DNA from: Thermotoga sp. Mc24
GTDB lineage: Bacteria > Thermotogota > Thermotogae > Thermotogales > Thermotogaceae
Length of the DNA: 64,000 nucleotides
Reading direction: 5' to 3'
Assembly: GCF_000784835.1 (NCBI RefSeq)
Contig: NZ_JSFH01000010.1
Span: 47,829 to 111,828, forward strand
Made by a program: the position numbers and the translations under genes. The notes beneath the pieces were generated by a model, which saw only the letters and a program-made list of their open reading frames with translations, made no database searches and was not told where the DNA came from. Positions 46,196 to 55,796 of the stretch are shown piece after piece. The first letter of the stretch is position 1. Each line of letters starts with the position of its first letter.

Positions 46196-46536
46196 TTCTC
46201 CTGAATGATTTCGTTTTTCTCGTTGAGAACGATCGTTTTCGCTTTCACGGGTTTGTCACTGAAGGTGAAAGCCATGATGATCACTCTGTCACCCTCTTCA
46301 CCGAGTCTTGCGGCCGCACCGTATAGGTTTATCTCACGGCTTCCCCTCTTTCCCTTTATAACGTATGTTACGAACCTCGCGGCGTTGTTGACGTTCACCA
46401 CCAGTACGACCTCTCCCTCGCTGATGCCCGCTTTCTCCATCAGCTCTTCGTCTATTTCTATACTTCCTTCGTAGTAAACCTCTTTCCTCGTGATCTTAGC
46501 CATGTGAATTTTGGACTTCAGATATATGTTCAGCAT
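46192..46536 (-). CDS. panD: aspartate 1-decarboxylase proenzyme
   Basis: 114 residues. [20 protein letters not shown] is the PanD start. G24-S25 in YYEGSIEID is the self-cleavage site that yields the pyruvoyl group, and [20 protein letters not shown] plus [20 protein letters not shown] match the family closely. It makes beta-alanine for pantothenate and coenzyme A. No other pantothenate gene is nearby. Confidence 0.96.
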   Translation of the reverse strand: MLNIYLKSKIHMAKITRKEVYYEGSIEIDEELMEKAGISEGEVVLVVNVNNAARFVTYVIKGKRGSREINLYGAAARLGEEGDRVIIMAFTFSDKPVKAKTIVLNEKNEIIQEK

Positions 46537-46610
46537 CGTTTCACCCTCCCGAAAGATTTTATCATGTGAAGATATGTTATGATTTTACAGAAACACAGGA
46601 GGTGGGAATT

Positions 46611-47366
46611 ATTTACAAGCGATTCGCCCGAGTTTTTCACGAAGGGCCGTACACATCGTTTTCAAGGAGAATAGCGAAAAATTTCACCAAAATTCTGGAA
46701 AACTTTCATGTTCGAGGAAAAAAAGTATTGGATGTGGCCTGTGGAGAAGGAACGTTTGCTGTGGAAATCGCTAAGCAGGGCTTTGAAGTGGTGGGGATAG
46801 ACCTTTCACCTGAGATGCTGGAGTTTGCCAGAAAAAGGGCAAAAGAAGAAAGCGTACCTGTGGTTTTTTTGAAAAAAGACATGAGAGAACTCGATTTCCA
46901 CGAAGAATTCGATATCGTCACCTGCTGGTTCGACAGTCTCAACTATCTTTTGGATTACAGCGATTTGAAAAAAACTTTTGAGAAAGTTCATGAAGCTTTG
47001 AAAGCAGGCGGAGCGTTGCTTTTCGACATGAACACCGTTTATGGGCTTTTGATGGCCAATCAGGAAGGCCCCGTGTACATTCAGCAGGATGGAAAGGACA
47101 TCTTCGAGGTTCAAACCATAGAGTTCGAACTGGAGGAATCCATTGCCACCTTCTATGTGACCGTTTTCGAGAGAAAGCAAGGGAACCTGTGGGAGAGATT
47201 CGATGAGATACATAGAGAAAGAGGCTACAGAGTGAAAGAAATCGCGTATGCACTGAGTGACGCGGGGTTTGTGTTTTCTTTTTATGAAGATCTTCTCAGC
47301 AAGTCCCCTCTGACCAGCTACAGTAGAAGACTGTGGTGCGTTGCGAGGAAGGTGAGCGCAGGATGA
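46611..47366 (+). CDS. SAM-dependent methyltransferase with probable ATT start
   Basis: About 251 residues from ATT 46611. The strong AGGAGGTG at 46598-46605 is five bases before ATT, while the alternative GTG at 46566 has no ribosome site. Starting there, the protein begins YKRFARVFHEGPYTSF, as methyltransferases of this group commonly do. VLDVACGEGTFAVEIAKQGF is motif I, VVGIDLSPEMLEFARKRA the post-I Asp, and FDIVTCWFDSLNYLL motif II. The family methylates small molecules or is unassigned. The 3' end overlaps padR by 4 bases. Confidence 0.8.
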   Translation: MYKRFARVFHEGPYTSFSRRIAKNFTKILENFHVRGKKVLDVACGEGTFAVEIAKQGFEVVGIDLSPEMLEFARKRAKEESVPVVFLKKDMRELDFHEEFDIVTCWFDSLNYLLDYSDLKKTFEKVHEALKAGGALLFDMNTVYGLLMANQEGPVYIQQDGKDIFEVQTIEFELEESIATFYVTVFERKQGNLWERFDEIHRERGYRVKEIAYALSDAGFVFSFYEDLLSKSPLTSYSRRLWCVARKVSAG

Positions 47367-47719
47367 GACACAGAGGCGGGAGAGGATTCCGGGGCTGGTG
47401 GCTTGCCAGTACCATTCTTTTACTCGTAGCGGAGAAGCCTTCTCACGGATACGAGCTCGCAGAGAGGCTCTCAGAGTTTGGTATTGAGATACCCGGAATC
47501 GGTCACATGGGCAACATTTACCGTGTACTCTCCGATCTTGAAGAGAGCGGGCTTCTCAGCACCGAGTGGGATACAACGGTCAGCCCTCCCAGAAAGATCT
47601 ACAGGATCACCCCGCAGGGGAAACTCTATCTCAAAGAGATATTGAGGTCTCTGGAGGATATGAAGAGAAGAATAGAAACACTCGAAGAAAGAATAAAGAG
47701 AGTGCTTCAGGAAGAATAG
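47363..47719 (+). CDS. PadR-family transcriptional regulator
   Basis: 118 residues from ATG 47363, which overlaps the methyltransferase stop; the frame is open ten codons upstream. GWWLASTILLLVAEKPSHGY, LSEFGIEIPGIGHMGNIYRV and LSDLEESGLLSTEWDTTVS are the PadR winged-helix elements, followed by RKIYRITPQGKLYL and a C-terminal dimerisation helix (LEDMKRRIETLEERIKRVL). The effector is unknown. Coupled to the methyltransferase, it may control that gene. The 3' end overlaps the convergent deaminase by 13 bases. Confidence 0.9.
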   Translation: MRHRGGRGFRGWWLASTILLLVAEKPSHGYELAERLSEFGIEIPGIGHMGNIYRVLSDLEESGLLSTEWDTTVSPPRKIYRITPQGKLYLKEILRSLEDMKRRIETLEERIKRVLQEE

Positions 47720-48927
47720 AGTTCTTTTTCTATACGGGCCAGTTCTCTTTTCACTTCTTCTGAATCTATGGTCGGGTACTCTCCATCGAAGTAGATCCAT
47801 TTTCCAGCGACCATCGTGGCGAAAACTTCACCGCTGAAAGCGTGAACGAGGTGGTTTTTTATGTTCTGAACTGGAAACATTTCGGGGAGGTCGAGATCTA
47901 TTACCACAAGATCGGCGTTCCAGCCTTCTTCAATCTTTCCACTTTTGAATCCCATCGCTTGTGCTCCATCGTACGTTGCCATTTTCAAACATGTGTTCAC
48001 ATCCAAATTGTGCGGATTCTCTGCCTTCTGAAGGAGACTCGCGAGTCTCATTTCGAAGAACAGATTCAGAGAGTTGTTGCTCGCCGCTCCATCCGTGCCG
48101 AGGGTAACTTTCATCCCGTGCTCTGCCATTCTCTGAACGGGTGCTATCCCGTTTCCGAGTTTCAGGTTGCTCGTGGGATTGTGAGAAACGAAAAATGGAA
48201 CATCTTTCAGGACATCGAAATATCTCTCGGGAAGATGAACACAATGGGCCGCAATGGTCTTCACTTCTTTCAAGCCAATGTTCAAAATATCCTCTAGGTC
48301 GTAATTTTCTCTGGAAGTCTCATAAAGATGAATCGTTACGGGGGCGTTCAGAGACTTCGCAGTGTCGAAGACTCTCTTCAGATATTTTTCAGAACAAAGG
48401 TAAGGTGAGTGAGGACCGAATCCAACGAGGATCCTCTCTTCAAAGCCGTTCCACTCGTTGTAGAGCTTCAAATTCTCTTCAAGACGTCCGCCATCGTCTC
48501 CATTGTTGTCCACAAGTCCTCGTGTCAAAAGGGCCCTCATTCCAAAATCCCTGACCGCTTTCGCAATCCATTCTTCGTGGAAATACATATCGACAAAGCC
48601 GGCGATACCATGTCTTGCCATTTCCATCTGGGCAAGGATCGTACCGTAGTAGGCCATCTTCTCCGTCAATCTGTCTTCTATTGGAAGCACCTTAGAGAAG
48701 AGCCACTCTTCGAAACTGAGATCTTCTGCAACTCCTCTCAGAAGAGTCATCGGAGCGTGAGTGTGCGTGTTGAAAAGAGCCGGCATGACAAGTTTGCCGG
48801 AGAGATCCAGATCGACCTTCAGTTCTCCCTGGACCACTCGTTTTATCGTGCCGTTTTCGATCTCCACAGCTCCCCAGAAAGGTTCAGAAGAAAAATCCTT
48901 CAGTATCAGACAATTTCCTATGATCAT
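47707..48927 (-). CDS. mtaD: 5-methylthioadenosine/S-adenosylhomocysteine deaminase
   Basis: 406 residues from ATG 48927; GGGTGGG lies upstream, and the open frame beyond it is the decayed CBS gene. NTHTHAPMTLLRGVAEDL holds the first zinc histidines, AHCVHLPERYF and SHNPTSNLKLGNGI the others, and LGTDGAASNNSLNLF the catalytic Asp. The sequence is almost that of the crystallised T. maritima enzyme shown to deaminate S-adenosylhomocysteine and methylthioadenosine, as I recall it. Product is the inosine form, part of methyl-cycle recycling. Confidence 0.93.
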   Translation of the reverse strand: MIIGNCLILKDFSSEPFWGAVEIENGTIKRVVQGELKVDLDLSGKLVMPALFNTHTHAPMTLLRGVAEDLSFEEWLFSKVLPIEDRLTEKMAYYGTILAQMEMARHGIAGFVDMYFHEEWIAKAVRDFGMRALLTRGLVDNNGDDGGRLEENLKLYNEWNGFEERILVGFGPHSPYLCSEKYLKRVFDTAKSLNAPVTIHLYETSRENYDLEDILNIGLKEVKTIAAHCVHLPERYFDVLKDVPFFVSHNPTSNLKLGNGIAPVQRMAEHGMKVTLGTDGAASNNSLNLFFEMRLASLLQKAENPHNLDVNTCLKMATYDGAQAMGFKSGKIEEGWNADLVVIDLDLPEMFPVQNIKNHLVHAFSGEVFATMVAGKWIYFDGEYPTIDSEEVKRELARIEKELYSS

Positions 48928-48941
48928 TTTTCCCACCCTTT

Positions 48942-49109
48942 TCATAAAGCAAGGAGAATTTCGAGAGAGTTGAGATCTCCAGCTATCCCCCTTTTCATCA
49001 AAAACCGGCATCTCCTGTATGTTGTTGATCATCAACTTCAGAGCTTTTTCCAACGGTGTATCCACGTAAGTGTACACAGGATCCAATTACAGACGTCTTT
49101 CACCTTCAC
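48942..49109 (-). pseudogene. remnant of a CBS-domain-pair protein gene
   Basis: From GTG 49109 the reading is VKVKDVC, the start I recall for the T. maritima CBS protein encoded beside this deaminase. It then jumps, in another frame, to DPVYTYVDTPLEKALKLMI and NNIQEMPVFDEKG, the end of that protein; about 85 codons are missing. After EKG a second one-base shift in a G-run is needed to read IAGDLNSLEILLAL before TGA at 48942-48944. The gene is therefore dead. The T. maritima sequence is from memory. Confidence 0.7.
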
Positions 49110-49118
49110 GATCCCATC

Positions 49119-50396
49119 TCAATATCTGATCAGCAGGTAGATTCCTGACACAAGAAGACTGAGTATGAGCACAGGAAAACCTATCTTGAAATACTCCCAA
49201 AAAGTTATATGCTTTCTGTCTGCTATGAGAGAAGTTCCTACCACGTTCGCGGACGCACCGATCAGGGTTCCGTTTCCTCCGAAACATGCTCCCAGAGAGA
49301 GAGCCCACCAAAGGGGTCTTAGATCAGAAAACGTCTCCGGAGCCAAAACTGCGAGTTTCCTTATCACTGGAATCATGGTGGCAGTGAACGGTATGTTGTC
49401 AACGAAAGCGGAGCTCAACCCGGATATTCCCAGGACAGATATCAAGGTACTTTCCATCTTTCCTTTTGAAAGCCTGATAACGAATTCTGATATTCTTTCG
49501 AGAACACCGGCATCTTCAAGGGCACCAACAACGAGGAAAAGACCTATGAAGAAAAAGATAACACCCCATTCGATCTCTTTGAACACATCCTCTATATCTT
49601 TTTTCTTTAAGAAGGCAAGCGAGAGGAAACCAGCGAGCAAAGCAACCTCGAAACTCTCAAGTCCAAGCGGTTTCTGAAAAGAGAAGAGAACAAGAACGAT
49701 CAGAGTCAGTATTATGGAGAGATAAAACAGCTTTTTGTCAACGATGGCCCTACGGGGATCGAAGCCTTTGACCACTTCTACCGGTATTTTTCTGAATATA
49801 ACTCTTCTGTAAACAGCGGAAAGAAAGATCAGGGTAACGATGAGAGTCAGAACAGCAGCGGGCGCCACGTTGATCACAAAATCGAGGAAATGAAGTTTTG
49901 CCGCGGAAGCGATCATGATGTTTGGAGGGTCTCCTATCATCGTAGCGGTACCACCTATGTTCGAAGATATGATCTCCGATATCACAAAGGGAACGGGATC
50001 CAAATCCACCGTATCGCAAACTACCAGAGTTACAGGGACGAACACCAGAATCGTTGTTACGTTGTCCAAAAAAGAGGAGAGAAGAGCCACAAGGAAATTT
50101 ATTGAAACAAAGAAGAAAAACACGCTTCCTCTGGAAAGTTTTATAGAGTACAGTCCCAAAAAATGAAACAGGCCACTTCTTTTTGTAACGGACACGAAGA
50201 TCATCATTCCAATCAAGAGAAATATCGTGTTGAAATCCACATACCTTACCAGCGCTTCTATGGGATCTTTGAACACAAGAAAGAGGGCAGCACTTCCTCC
50301 GAGCATGGTGATGACCGCTCTGTGGTGTTTTTCCAGAATGATGAAGAGGTATACTATTATAAAGATCAGAAGTGAAACAACGGCATCTTCGAACAA
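49119..50396 (-). CDS. ArsB/NhaD (SLC13-like) superfamily ion transporter
   Basis: 425 residues with 11 to 12 membrane helices. LLSSFLDNVTTILVFVPV and the mirror motif LSSAFVDNIPFTATMIPV are the two inverted-repeat signatures, and IGGTATMIGDPPNIMIAS and FGGNGTLIGASANVVGT the two re-entrant loops of ArsB/NhaD proteins. Members move Na+/H+ or arsenite; NhaD-type sodium antiport is plausible in a marine anaerobe. No arsR or arsenate reductase sits next to it, which makes arsenite export less likely. Substrate is not fixed. Confidence 0.88.
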   Translation of the reverse strand: MFEDAVVSLLIFIIVYLFIILEKHHRAVITMLGGSAALFLVFKDPIEALVRYVDFNTIFLLIGMMIFVSVTKRSGLFHFLGLYSIKLSRGSVFFFFVSINFLVALLSSFLDNVTTILVFVPVTLVVCDTVDLDPVPFVISEIISSNIGGTATMIGDPPNIMIASAAKLHFLDFVINVAPAAVLTLIVTLIFLSAVYRRVIFRKIPVEVVKGFDPRRAIVDKKLFYLSIILTLIVLVLFSFQKPLGLESFEVALLAGFLSLAFLKKKDIEDVFKEIEWGVIFFFIGLFLVVGALEDAGVLERISEFVIRLSKGKMESTLISVLGISGLSSAFVDNIPFTATMIPVIRKLAVLAPETFSDLRPLWWALSLGACFGGNGTLIGASANVVGTSLIADRKHITFWEYFKIGFPVLILSLLVSGIYLLIRY

Positions 50397-50423
50397 AATA
50401 TCTCCTCCGGAGGTAAGAGATCA

Positions 50424-51593
50424 ATGAAAAAGATGTTTTTGTTTATCTTTGCTATTATACCCCTGTTTTCTTTCTCTGTTGTAACCCTCAATTTAAGTAT
50501 GTTCAGCACCGAAGAGGCTTCTTCCGTTCTCGCAGATGTTCAGAAGAAGATTCTGGAGCTTCTGCCGAAAGAGGCAACGATCACAACCTCTTCGACTGCA
50601 ACGTTTTCGATGACGTTTTTCCTTTCTTACGACGCAACGGGCAACCTCTATGTGGGAGAGTGGAAACACGGGGGTGAAGTTGCAAGGTACGAGTACAATC
50701 CCAGAGGCTACAAATACTACAGGGATTTCTTGATGGAATGTGCTTCCTTTCCTCTGGAGAAAGTCTCTTTCTACCTCTTTTCCAAAAACGAATTTCCAGA
50801 CGTATTCAGGCTCACCTATCATCCCGCACTCGATGAGTACTGCGATTTTTCAAGCAGATACTTGGTTTTCTCTTCTGAAAGACTCTCCGGCAACAGGAAT
50901 TTGTTCTTGATCGACAGGCAAAACGGAGAACTCATTCCGATGCCCATTTACGACAGCAGTGAGTACTTTCCGAGAATATCACCGGGCGAAAGATACCTGC
51001 TTTTTCAGGGCTCACTCCATGGAAACTGGAACATTTACCACATGCCGCTCTCACCTGATTACTCAAAGAAGATACAACTCATCTCACGCGGCAGGTACGC
51101 TTCGTACAATCCGAACTGGATCGACAACAGCATGGTGGTTTACGTTCAGGAAGATGCAACTTCGAATCATTTGGTTGTAAAAGACCTGACAGCAATGAAG
51201 GAAAAGACGTACTATCTTCCGTTCGACTGGGTTTTCACGCCGGTCAAGGGGAAGCAGGGTATCGTGTTCGTGGGACTCAAAGAGTCAAACTTCGGAATAT
51301 ACGAATTGCTTCCCGATGGAACGGTGACGGTTCTCGAGGACAGTCCTTACAACGAATTCGATCCGGACGTGTTTGAAAACTATCTGATCTTTTCCTCTAA
51401 CAGAGACGGGGTTTTCAGAATCTATGCGAAGGATCTGGTTTCTGGAAAGGTGTGGTGCCTCACCGAAAACATCCCTTACGACACATTCTATCCCGCTTTC
51501 TCTGAAGATGGAAAACTCGTAGCCTTTTCCGTGTACAGTAAAGGAAGCGAACCGGATATATGGATCGTTCGTTTCAGAACTCCTCAGGATTGA
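50424..51593 (+). CDS. exported TolB-like beta-propeller protein
   Basis: 389 residues, ATG 50424, with AGGTAAGAG upstream. MKKMFLFIFAIIPLFSFSV is a signal peptide. PD40-type repeats are visible: YLVFSSERLSGNRNLFLID, YLLFQGSLHGNWNIYHM, LIFSSNRDGVFRIYAKD and AFSVYSKGSEPDIWIV. About 100 residues before the propeller are not recognised and could be the TolB-like N-terminal domain. No Tol or Pal gene is adjacent. It is divergent from the transporter and overlaps the Mrr-like gene by 20 bases at the 3' ends. Confidence 0.85.
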   Translation: MKKMFLFIFAIIPLFSFSVVTLNLSMFSTEEASSVLADVQKKILELLPKEATITTSSTATFSMTFFLSYDATGNLYVGEWKHGGEVARYEYNPRGYKYYRDFLMECASFPLEKVSFYLFSKNEFPDVFRLTYHPALDEYCDFSSRYLVFSSERLSGNRNLFLIDRQNGELIPMPIYDSSEYFPRISPGERYLLFQGSLHGNWNIYHMPLSPDYSKKIQLISRGRYASYNPNWIDNSMVVYVQEDATSNHLVVKDLTAMKEKTYYLPFDWVFTPVKGKQGIVFVGLKESNFGIYELLPDGTVTVLEDSPYNEFDPDVFENYLIFSSNRDGVFRIYAKDLVSGKVWCLTENIPYDTFYPAFSEDGKLVAFSVYSKGSEPDIWIVRFRTPQD

Positions 51594-52029
51594 TGTTTTT
51601 TATAACATGAACCTTCTTTATGAATCCGCCTGATCTTTTCAGTCCATCTAGTTCTTCTTTCAAGCTATTGGAAAGCTCGTTGTTCGTGAAGATGCCAACC
51701 TCTGTGGCACCGTAGATATAGGCCGCTGCTACGAGTTCCTTCACGACCTCCTTCTCCACGGTGGAATTTCTCTTTTTCACCTGGAAAATCACCGTGCTTC
51801 CTTTCCTTTTCGCAACGATATCCGCTCCGAAATCCTTGCTCTTTCGCGTCGTTCTCACCGATCTGAAACCGTGCTCTTTCAGATATTCCTTAGCGAATTC
51901 TTCAAACTGATACGGATTCTTAAGACCCACCTCAAGAAGGTCTCTGAGGTCTTTTTTTCTCCTCCTTCTCCATAGCACGAGGAAAACAAGAAGGCTAAAA
52001 GACAACAGACTCAAAATGACGTAAATCAT
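51574..52029 (-). CDS. membrane-anchored Mrr-like restriction-endonuclease-fold protein
   Basis: 151 residues from ATG 52029, with AAGGTGA upstream. An N-terminal helix (IYVILSLLSFSLLVFLVLW) and a basic RRRRKK segment put the rest in the cytoplasm. YQFEEFAKEYLKEHGF, then KSKDFGADIVAKRKGSTV and IFQVKKRNSTV carry the E, D and Q-x-K residues of the Mrr_cat PD-(D/E)XK site. Such proteins may cut foreign or modified DNA at the membrane. It overlaps the upstream membrane protein by 35 bases. Confidence 0.88.
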   Translation of the reverse strand: MIYVILSLLSFSLLVFLVLWRRRRKKDLRDLLEVGLKNPYQFEEFAKEYLKEHGFRSVRTTRKSKDFGADIVAKRKGSTVIFQVKKRNSTVEKEVVKELVAAAYIYGATEVGIFTNNELSNSLKEELDGLKRSGGFIKKVHVIKNINPEEF

Positions 52030-52408
52030 TCACTTTCACCTTCGTTTTGTGTATTTTCGAATTTCTCCTCATTCTTTCGAACGCTTCCAGAGATTCCTTC
52101 GTGATGGAAGAATAGACCACTCTGATGTCACGTGCTCTGTTCATGTACGCCATGTAGAGGATTTCTTTTACCACATCGAAGTTCACGCCTCCTACACAGA
52201 TGATGATCTTTCTGAGGCCTTTTTTGATCAGAAACACTTCACAACCGTTCACCGTTTTATGGAAGATCTGATATCTTCTGCTTTCGTAGTATCTTTTTAC
52301 AGTTCGGCAAACGGTTTCCACATCGACCTTTTTCCTTTTCTCAACCAGATCCAAGATGAAAACAATAAAAATAACGATCGCCGTAAGTACGATTCCAAGT
52401 ATCTTCAC
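51995..52408 (-). CDS. small membrane protein with restriction-endonuclease-like (Mrr-like) domain
   Basis: 137 residues. GTG 52408 is picked because GGGGTGG sits four bases upstream; the open frame extends 67 codons farther without support. KILGIVLTAIVIFIVFILDL is a single membrane helix. The cytoplasmic rest (VCRTVKRYYESRRYQIFHKT, GCEVFLIKKGLRKIIICVGG, RDIRVVYSSITKESLEAFE) has the strand-helix order of Mrr-type nuclease folds but lacks the D and QxK catalytic residues. It looks like a diverged, inactive sister of the following gene, with which it is coupled by a 35-base overlap. Its family is otherwise unknown to me. Confidence 0.55.
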   Translation of the reverse strand: MKILGIVLTAIVIFIVFILDLVEKRKKVDVETVCRTVKRYYESRRYQIFHKTVNGCEVFLIKKGLRKIIICVGGVNFDVVKEILYMAYMNRARDIRVVYSSITKESLEAFERMRRNSKIHKTKVKVNDLRHFESVVF

Positions 52409-52469
52409 CTTACCACCCCATCCAGAAATACATGATATCATTTGAAAATGGAGAAAGGAAGGTGAAACG

Positions 52470-53525
52470 GTGCGTGTAGAAGAGGCAAAGTACCTTGCAA
52501 AAAAGATCATGATGGCCGGTGAGATACCGCTTCTGGTAGGGCATTTCGGTGTGGGGAAGACGGATATCGCCAGAGACATAGCCAAGGAGACCGGAAGAGA
52601 ATTGATCATCCTGGTTCTTTCTCAGATGGAACCAGGTGATTTGATAGGGCTTCCTGCTCGCTCGGAAGAGAAAACCGTTTTTTTAAAACCAGACTGGTGG
52701 CCAGAGGGCGGTGATACGATTCTTTTCCTTGATGAGATAAACAGGGCCCATCGTTCTGTCAGAAATGCTATCATGCAGCTTCTCGTGGATAGAAGAATTC
52801 ACAACCATATATTGCCTGAAGGAACGTGGGTCATGGCGGCTATGAATCCCCCAGAGGAAGAGTACGACCAGGCCGATCTCATCACAGATCCCGCGTTCAT
52901 ATCTCGCTTCTTCATTCTGGAAGTGAACCCGGACGTTTCCGAGTGGTTGGAATGGGCTGAGAAGAACAGCTTATCGAAAGAAGTGAGAGACTTCATAAGG
53001 AACTACCCTGAGTTTCTCTTCTCCGAAAGAAGTCTCTCTCTGAAAACCTCTCTGAAACCTTCTCCAAGAAGCTGGCATAAACTCTCAAATGTGTTGAAAA
53101 CCTTGACAGATGAGGAAAAGGAGAGGTACGGCTACATTGTTGCGGCGGGAATCGTGGGTCCAGAGGCTGCAAAGGCCTTTTATGATTCGTTCTTTCAAAG
53201 AGCGAAAGTTCCTTCTGTGGAAAGTGTTCTCTTTGATGGAAGGATGGAAAATCTGGAAGATATACACGCTTCGAACACCCTTGTTCTCAGGATAGTCGAT
53301 TTCTTCAGCAAAGCGGACGTGAGAACTCTTGAAAGACACCTGGACGACGTATCGAAGAATCTGGTCAGACTTTCTGAAACCATGCCCAGGGAATCCTTTT
53401 ACGGTGTTTTAAGGTTTCTGGTCGATGAAGCCCAGAAAGAAGGAGAAAGGTCCTGGATTTTCGATAAAATACTTGAAAAGATGCTGGAAAGAGAAGACAT
53501 GAGAAAAATGGTGAACGAACTATGA
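52470..53525 (+). CDS. MoxR-type AAA+ ATPase
   Basis: 351 residues, GTG 52470 after GGAAGGTGA. Walker A is VGHFGVGKTDIARDIA, Walker B ILFLDEINRAHRSVRN, sensor 1 lies in WVMAAMNPPEEEYDQ and the arginine-rich ITDPAFISRFFILEV follows. This is the MoxR/RavA chaperone class, which works with a VWA-domain partner to mature enzymes or to guide metal insertion. The C-terminal 130 residues are helical and family-variable. The next gene is the VWA partner, overlapping by 4 bases. Confidence 0.92.
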   Translation: MRVEEAKYLAKKIMMAGEIPLLVGHFGVGKTDIARDIAKETGRELIILVLSQMEPGDLIGLPARSEEKTVFLKPDWWPEGGDTILFLDEINRAHRSVRNAIMQLLVDRRIHNHILPEGTWVMAAMNPPEEEYDQADLITDPAFISRFFILEVNPDVSEWLEWAEKNSLSKEVRDFIRNYPEFLFSERSLSLKTSLKPSPRSWHKLSNVLKTLTDEEKERYGYIVAAGIVGPEAAKAFYDSFFQRAKVPSVESVLFDGRMENLEDIHASNTLVLRIVDFFSKADVRTLERHLDDVSKNLVRLSETMPRESFYGVLRFLVDEAQKEGERSWIFDKILEKMLEREDMRKMVNEL

Positions 53526-54711
53526 AGGGTGAAGATATCCTCAAAAAGGCTTTGCTGAACATAGGAAAAGAGTCACCGTTCTATTATTACGTTCTTCTCG
53601 GTGTCAGGCTGGCGCCATCGAAGAACATAAGAAATCTGAAGCTCTCTTTCTCTACAACCGGAGACGTGATGTTGCTTTACAATCCGGAGGCAATAGAAAA
53701 AAAGCCTCTGAGAATGGTTCAAGCCCTTCTGATACACGAGGTCATGCACATCGTTCTCCAGCACTTTCGAATAAAGCCTAAGGACGAAAGAGACAGAAAG
53801 ATATGGGATCTTTCCATGGATGCCGCTATAAACCAATACATCCCGGAGCTTGCAGCCTTTGGGATACCGCTCGACGTACTCGTGAAAGAGGGTCACGCAA
53901 CGGACAACGATACTCTCTTCGTAATACCACCGGAGTGGATGATGTTTGAAAACACTGAAGCTTATCACAAATGGATCCTGGAGGAGATGGAAAGACTCGG
54001 AAGGTACGATGTGGAAGTGGTGGCAGAGTTTCGGGATAACGTCGACGACCACTCGGGACTGTTCGAGGAAGACGTTCCAGTTGAGATGATCCTCGATCTC
54101 ACAAAAGACAGAACCAAAAAAGCTTTCAACCTCTTTGGAGATACTCTTCCCTCCGGAGTAAAAAGAGAAGTTTCGCTCTCTCTTGAAAATCCAGAACTGG
54201 ACTGGAAGACGCTCCTCAGGAGGTTCTTTGGTGTTTCGATAAAAGCGGATCGCTACACAACTCCGTTGAAGCCAAACAGAAGGTACGATCACCTTCCCGG
54301 CTGGAGAAGCGAGTACCTTCCAAGAATAGCTGCTGTGGTGGACACCAGCGGAAGTATTGTGGAGAATGAGTTAAACCAGTTCATTTCCGAGCTCGAGAAG
54401 ATCTCGAATATAGCAGGAGAAGAACTCTGGCTCGTTCAGGTTGACAGAAGCGTCACATCGGCTATGAAGTACAGATCCGGAAAGTGGAAGGATCTGGAGA
54501 TCGTGGGAGGAGGAAGCACCGATCTTCAACCAGCGATCGATTACTCAGAAAGGGTCCTCAGGTCGGAAGGAACAGTTGTCTTCACGGATGGTCACACCGA
54601 CGTTCCGATCGCAAGGAGAAGAATCCTTTTCGTGCTTTCAAGGTATCACAACGAAGAATTTCTCAAGGAAGCGAGAAAGATGTACGGAAAAGATGCGGTG
54701 GTGGTCCTCTC

Positions 54712-54715
<4 letters not shown>
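53522..54715 (+). CDS. VWA-like metallopeptidase-fold protein (DUF2201)
   Basis: 397 residues, ATG 53522 overlapping the ATPase stop. The N-terminal half is DUF2201: VQALLIHEVMHIVLQHFR holds an HExxH zinc site, followed by DLSMDAAINQYIP. The C-terminal third is a VWA-like domain with the MIDAS start AAVVDTSGSI and GGGSTDLQPAI. The pair MoxR-DUF2201 is widespread and probably acts as a metal-dependent chaperone or protease. Proteolysis is not proven for the family. It overlaps the third gene by 4 bases. Confidence 0.9.
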
Positions 54716-55673
<958 letters not shown>

Positions 55674-55676
55674 AGT

Positions 55677-55710
55677 AAGGGGTGGGGTTCCACCCCTTTA
55701 GAAATTTTTC
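55677..55710 (+). terminator. terminator of the ferredoxin gene
   Basis: AAGGGGTGG and CCACCCCTT form a 9-bp stem with loop GGTT, then TTAGAAATTTTT. Confidence 0.8.
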
Positions 55711-55731
55711 AGATCTGTTTCTTTTTCTCCG

Positions 55732-55761
55732 TTGATTTTTCGAGTGTATCTGTTGGATAAT
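55732..55761 (+). promoter_or_regulatory. promoter of dnaA
   Basis: TTGATT, 18 bases, GATAAT. The start codon follows about 35 bases later. I see no DnaA-box cluster or AT-rich unwinding element here, so an origin is not supported. Confidence 0.45.
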
Positions 55762-55796
55762 TAATCCAGTCACTCCTCGTTTGGGGGTCCTCCATT

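Noticed and set aside
46566..46610. GTG 46566 as start of the methyltransferase
   Set aside because: No Shine-Dalgarno lies before it, and the added 15 residues fall on the strong AGGAGGTG that serves the ATT at 46611.
48409..49140. 243-codon plus-strand frame opposite the deaminase
   Set aside because: It covers the well-supported deaminase and the CBS remnant and has no homology or ribosome site.
55676..55796. Replication origin next to dnaA
   Set aside because: The gap of 120 bases holds a terminator and promoter only. I found no cluster of DnaA boxes (including the 12-mer reported for Thermotoga) and no repeated AT-rich element.
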